A DNA stretch of 64,000 bases from NCBI GenBank assembly GCA_916610825.1, contig OU744448.1:22237032-22301031 (forward strand), written 5' to 3'. Positions 61,501-64,000 of this stretch are shown piece after piece. A model generated the notes under the pieces. It saw only the letters and a program-made list of their open reading frames with translations, made no database searches and had not been told where the DNA came from. The stretch is from Haliclystus octoradiatus (Eukaryota > Cnidaria > Staurozoa > Stauromedusae > Haliclystidae). Position 1 is the first letter of the stretch. Every line of letters starts with the position of its first letter. The position numbers were made by a program, and so were the translations under genes.

Positions 61501-63772
61501 ATTGAATCAACTCAAAGACGTTTTACTAAATATGTGTGTTCTAGAGCAAGATTAAAAGATAATGGTTATCACAGTCGTTTGGCCCTGTTTGAAATTGAAT
61601 CTTTAGAAATCCGTAGAATTAAATTTGATTTATGCATGGTGTACAAAATTATAAATAATCTAATTGACTTTCCTGATAATATTTTTATAAAACGAAACAT
61701 AAGTAAACTTAGAGGACATTCTATGCAATTCGTTGCATGTTCAATACCTGTAAATAATTCAATTTTTTATTCCTTTTTTTATCGCATAATTCCATTATGG
61801 AATCAGTTACCGGATGAAGTAGTGACTTCTTCCTCCTTAATTACCTTTAATTCAAAATTACATAAGATTGATTTAGATTGCTATTTGAAGCACTCTCATT
61901 AGGCTGCACATCAGTGCAAATTATATTACTATATAATTTCCCATTGCTTGCCTGTACAAAAAATTACCATTTATGGTTTATTTTTTTTGCAAATATATGA
62001 AATGAAAATGAAATGAAATCGTCTTAATTAAATTGTATATGAACGATAAAATCGTAAATGTGTGACACGAATTGTGGAATACAAATAAAAAGATTGAGAG
62101 CAACCACAAAGAATATCAATTAATTCCGAAAACAGAACATATATAGAAGATTAGCCTTCACTTACCAATCCAAGCTGTTAAATTATTGCTCGGATTTATC
62201 ACTCCTCGATAACATGTTCCTGATAATTTACTGAAAGCAATACAAATATGTGTGAAGGCAGTCAGAAATATAATTGATGATTCATCAGGAATATTGCACA
62301 ATTCTAACCCTCACCTTTGTTGTTTAGAACGAATACTTTTACAGAGAAAAAATTCTTTTGTCTCTGTAACAGGCAATGCAGATCCTTCGTAATTTCTTAT
62401 AGGTCCATTCAATGGTGCGCCTAAAAGGAAGCATATATCTCAGTTATAAAAAATACTCAGTTATGATTATTTACAATGAGCATGGAGAGAAACCCAAAGA
62501 AAGAAACAAATCAATTCCAAACGATGTAAATATGTTTTTGAAAATAGTATCTTGTTTATTACAAGTTAATAAATTGCGACTTCACCTTTTGGAAACTTTC
62601 TTTGCTTAAGGACAGAGGAATTCTTGACTGATGAAAACGATGTAATACATAGAGGTAAAATGTTTGTTGTCTACATGTATAGGATAATTAATGTAATATT
62701 ACCTCTGTAACAAGCTTGCATGATTTTAATTTTACACCATCCACGGAGACTGCATTCAATTTTCTTGCTGTTACCAAGATAGATAGAACTAGGTAACACA
62801 GTCACAGAGAAATCAAGGTCAGGACGACTCAGGCATAGCGAGGTATCGTCATTATCACATTCAGCAAGTTTCCACGAATATTTCCAATTTCCTGAAAAGG
62901 ATCAAGATGGGAGAAATGTGAAATGCACATAAATACACATCTGTAATAATTAACTTATTTGATTCCAGTAATCTTACTTGTATAAATAGCAGGAGTCAAT
63001 AGAAACCACCTTTGATTTATGAAAGAAACATCTTCAAACAAATCAATACAGGATTTAGTTTTGCAAGAGAGTATACCTTGTAGCCCGTTTAATCAGCCGT
63101 TTAATCTTTTGCAGTAATATAGGACTAATAGGATCCGTGTAGAAAGTTCATAATAGACATATATTGAAACATGTTACTAGTTATACTTCTAAATATTTCG
63201 TGATCTAGTTTTTGTTCATCTACTTCTGTAGTTGTCGCTTTTCATATAGTTTTTGAAACTTGATAAATGTCTATTATGGAGCACTAAATTGTAGGCGAAG
63301 GGTCAATCTGAACTTTGGCTGATAAAAAAGCACTTCAAGATATAAATCCTAGTACAACGTGAAACATTTATGGAAACACACCAATCACTGTTTTAAATTT
63401 CAGATGTCAACCATCATATAGTTCTATTTTAAACCTCAATGTGAAAAAAAATCTTAATTGCTAGTATGCTCTGTATATCTCCGTGTTGCACAGATGAAAA
63501 TAATAGTATGGAGTTTCATCGGAGTTTCATTTGATACTTACCATTCCCAGATGTTTCATACGCTCTTGATATGATTTGATTTCTAAACCAAGCCAAGTAG
63601 AAGTTACCTTGATTAACTGTCTTAATCGAAACGGTTGTCAGACTATTCTCAACACTGTTGATAAGGAAGTATTCTGAGTCTGCGATGTCAGTGGAAAGAC
63701 GAAGGGTTCCAGTGCCTCGAGTTGTTGCTAAGTAACGATTGTTGATCGTGACTAACAGCCTAACTGGACACT
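55579..63772 (-). CDS. Partial multi-exon host gene, secreted or extracellular-type, five exons
   Basis: Exons on the minus strand: A 63772-63542 (CTTCCAG|, AATG|GTAAGTA), B 62891-62703 (TTTTCAG|, AGAG|GTAATA), C 62363-62315 (GTTACAG|, AAAG|GTGAGG), D 62230-62166 (TTTCAG|, ATTG|GTAAGTG), E 55824-55579 (GCTTCAG|, GGTG|GTAAGTA). Phases agree throughout; A, B and E are symmetrical 1-1 exons (77, 63 and 82 codons), the pattern of shuffled extracellular modules. Exon A reads like a beta-strand repeat unit (LLVTINNRYLATTRGTGTLRL, a possible beta-trefoil). B to D hold eight cysteines (for example CSLRGWCKIKIMQACYR and GTCYRG). E is Cys-free and beta-rich. No family is recognised. Both ends run out of view. 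The 6.3-kb intron D-E contains a CR1-type LINE in antisense. Confidence 0.65.
57329..57985. repeat. Foldback of dispersed repeat R26
   Basis: The left arm 57329-57520 and the right arm (inverted) 57795-57985 are both copies of the repeat at 26772-26962. Shared words include TCTATCCGTACATG, CTTTTTGAAAC and AGTTTGA. The arms are separated by about 270 bases without coding capacity. It lies in the large intron, next to the CR1 element. Confidence 0.75.
58196..59050 (+). CDS. CR1-type ORF1 with PHD-like zinc finger
   Basis: 284 residues from ATG. Residues 8-61 carry the cysteine/histidine pattern C-x2-C, C-x2-C-x4-HKAC, C-x2-C (CVICKKKN, CVHCDKWWHKAC, CSLCYDS), a PHD-like finger common in ORF1 of CR1-clade LINEs. 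A coiled-coil stretch follows (RLDSLEKKFEDFTESF). The C-terminal part (KRQLIMAGVPFIS, then HIRQCLTFNERQIL) resembles an RNA-recognition-like domain. The role is expected to be RNA binding. The frame is intact. Confidence 0.85.
   Translation: MTGGKACVICKKKNIAGNSLDALPCVHCDKWWHKACSITHKDCTALEIEVLQKYPTSCSLCYDSLKNLPVRLDSLEKKFEDFTESFKTQTSSSSTGVAKSYSEVASQDGANVDLNKVIKEAVAISNNKRQLIMAGVPFISQEFDKQKVNQIVSFVCGSNVQITGITRVGKPPTEKGATNKPQLIKIQLVSQNDRDVILRSAGKLKDSENFPGVHIRQCLTFNERQILQPLYDDLKKKISNAAPGERYVIKRRGDVSNWTIAKQNARVLIREENVFAENIDQIPQ
59051..61902 (+). pseudogene. CR1-type ORF2 (endonuclease-RT), one frameshift
   Basis: The endonuclease reads FNARSLMNKLDLF, AITETWLK, VVIGDFNFPCIDW and LDLVFV. After a single frame change at the run of T near 59680 it continues CDHQSIEFNL, the expected SDH-type motif. 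RT runs to 61902: SRTPDDYPPIFFK, NYRPISLTCICCKVMERI, VVYIDFAKAFDTVTH, GVPQGSVLGPLLFLLYVND and the active site LFADDAKFF. Everything except the one-base shift is open, so this is a young copy with a simple lesion, or the shift is a sequencing error at a homopolymer. Confidence 0.9.
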
Positions 63773-64000
63773 CTGGAAGATAATTATAGTGTAAGTTTTT
63801 ATATCAGAAACTACAATACTGGTTCTTAATAACGACAGTTATATACAATTAAATTGGATTCTCGATAAGTACATTTGCGTATGGTCAACATGAAAGTAGA
63901 TGTTGATGTGAGTTCTCGGATGCAAATTTCATTTCATTAAAATTTGATTTAAGCTACATAATATATCAGTTATAATGCAATATCTCAATTCCAAAAATGA
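63773..64000. other. Upstream intron of the host gene
   Basis: Begins with the acceptor of exon A (TTATCTTCCAG on the minus strand). No further exon is visible before the window ends. Confidence 0.5.

Larger units (their letters stand above)
58196..62020 (+). mobile_element. Nearly intact CR1-type LINE
   Basis: ORF1 with a PHD-like zinc finger, ORF2 with endonuclease and reverse transcriptase, a short 3' region and a terminal repeat of TGAAA units (GAAATGAAAATGAAATGAAAT near 61998-62018). A poly-T/5'-UTR stretch precedes ORF1; the true 5' end was not fixed and could be near 57990. Only one frame break is seen. It sits antisense in an intron of the 55.6-63.8 kb gene. Confidence 0.85.

Noticed and set aside
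62412-62609. 65-residue plus-strand frame
   Set aside because: Lies in an intron of the opposite-strand gene and has no motif.
1-64000. CRISPR array, prokaryotic operon or ribosome-binding sites
   Set aside because: Splice sites, an intron-bearing tRNA and retrotransposons show a eukaryotic nuclear genome. No regularly spaced repeats of CRISPR type were seen.

Overview
The window is nuclear DNA from a metazoan with an AT-rich, transposon-laden genome, most likely an invertebrate. Host genes have GT-AG introns, one tRNA gene is interrupted by an intron, and the intergenic space is filled with CR1-like and other non-LTR elements, Ty3/gypsy and copia-type LTR elements, a Penelope-like fragment and many inverted-repeat DNA elements. 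I cannot name the species. A tunicate or another soft-bodied invertebrate would fit, but that is inference.

Layout. 1-3.4 kb: a composite inverted repeat (about 981-2093), then a hAT-type non-autonomous element (2096-3374) that contains a second, smaller inverted-repeat element. 4.1-6.45 kb: a probable three-exon host gene on the minus strand for a small lysine-rich protein. 6.67-6.76 kb: tRNA-Tyr(GUA) with a 19-nt intron, followed by an endonuclease-domain fragment of a non-LTR element. 7.2-13.5 kb: a broken Ty3/gypsy element on the minus strand (gag at 12.4-13.4 kb, protease at 7.4-8.2 kb, part of it in a perfect 420-bp tandem duplication). It is split by a nearly full-length LINE (about 8183-12374). 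13.5-15.1 kb: a decayed gypsy pol on the plus strand. 15.85-20.7 kb: foldback elements, a copia gag remnant and otherwise featureless DNA.

20.7-22.2, 41.6-43.0 and 45.6-47.0 kb: three intronless, closely related MFS transporter genes (MFSD8/CLN7-like layout), the first on the plus strand and the other two on the minus strand. 24.15-26.7 kb: an integrase-less gypsy copy. 28.5-29.4 and 37.0-37.9 kb: two more copies of the 8-12 kb LINE family. 39.2-40.7 kb: the GIY-YIG end of a Penelope-like element and a MITE. 43.7-44.6 kb: the C-terminal part of another LINE. 48.6-49.2 kb: two exon-like segments that resemble a FAMeT (Methyltransf_FA) domain.

50,054-54,611: a complete gypsy element with two identical 230-bp LTRs, a 5-bp target duplication, a tRNA-Leu-type primer site and long open frames. 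It is the youngest insertion in the window. 55.6-63.8 kb: five phase-compatible exons of a minus-strand multi-exon host gene. Its large intron carries a nearly intact CR1-type LINE (58.2-62.0 kb) in the antisense direction.

The host genes show no operon-like cooperation. The window is best read as host genes (three MFS paralogs, two spliced genes, one tRNA) embedded in successive waves of transposons. The gene models for the spliced genes come from reading splice sites by eye and need transcript support.
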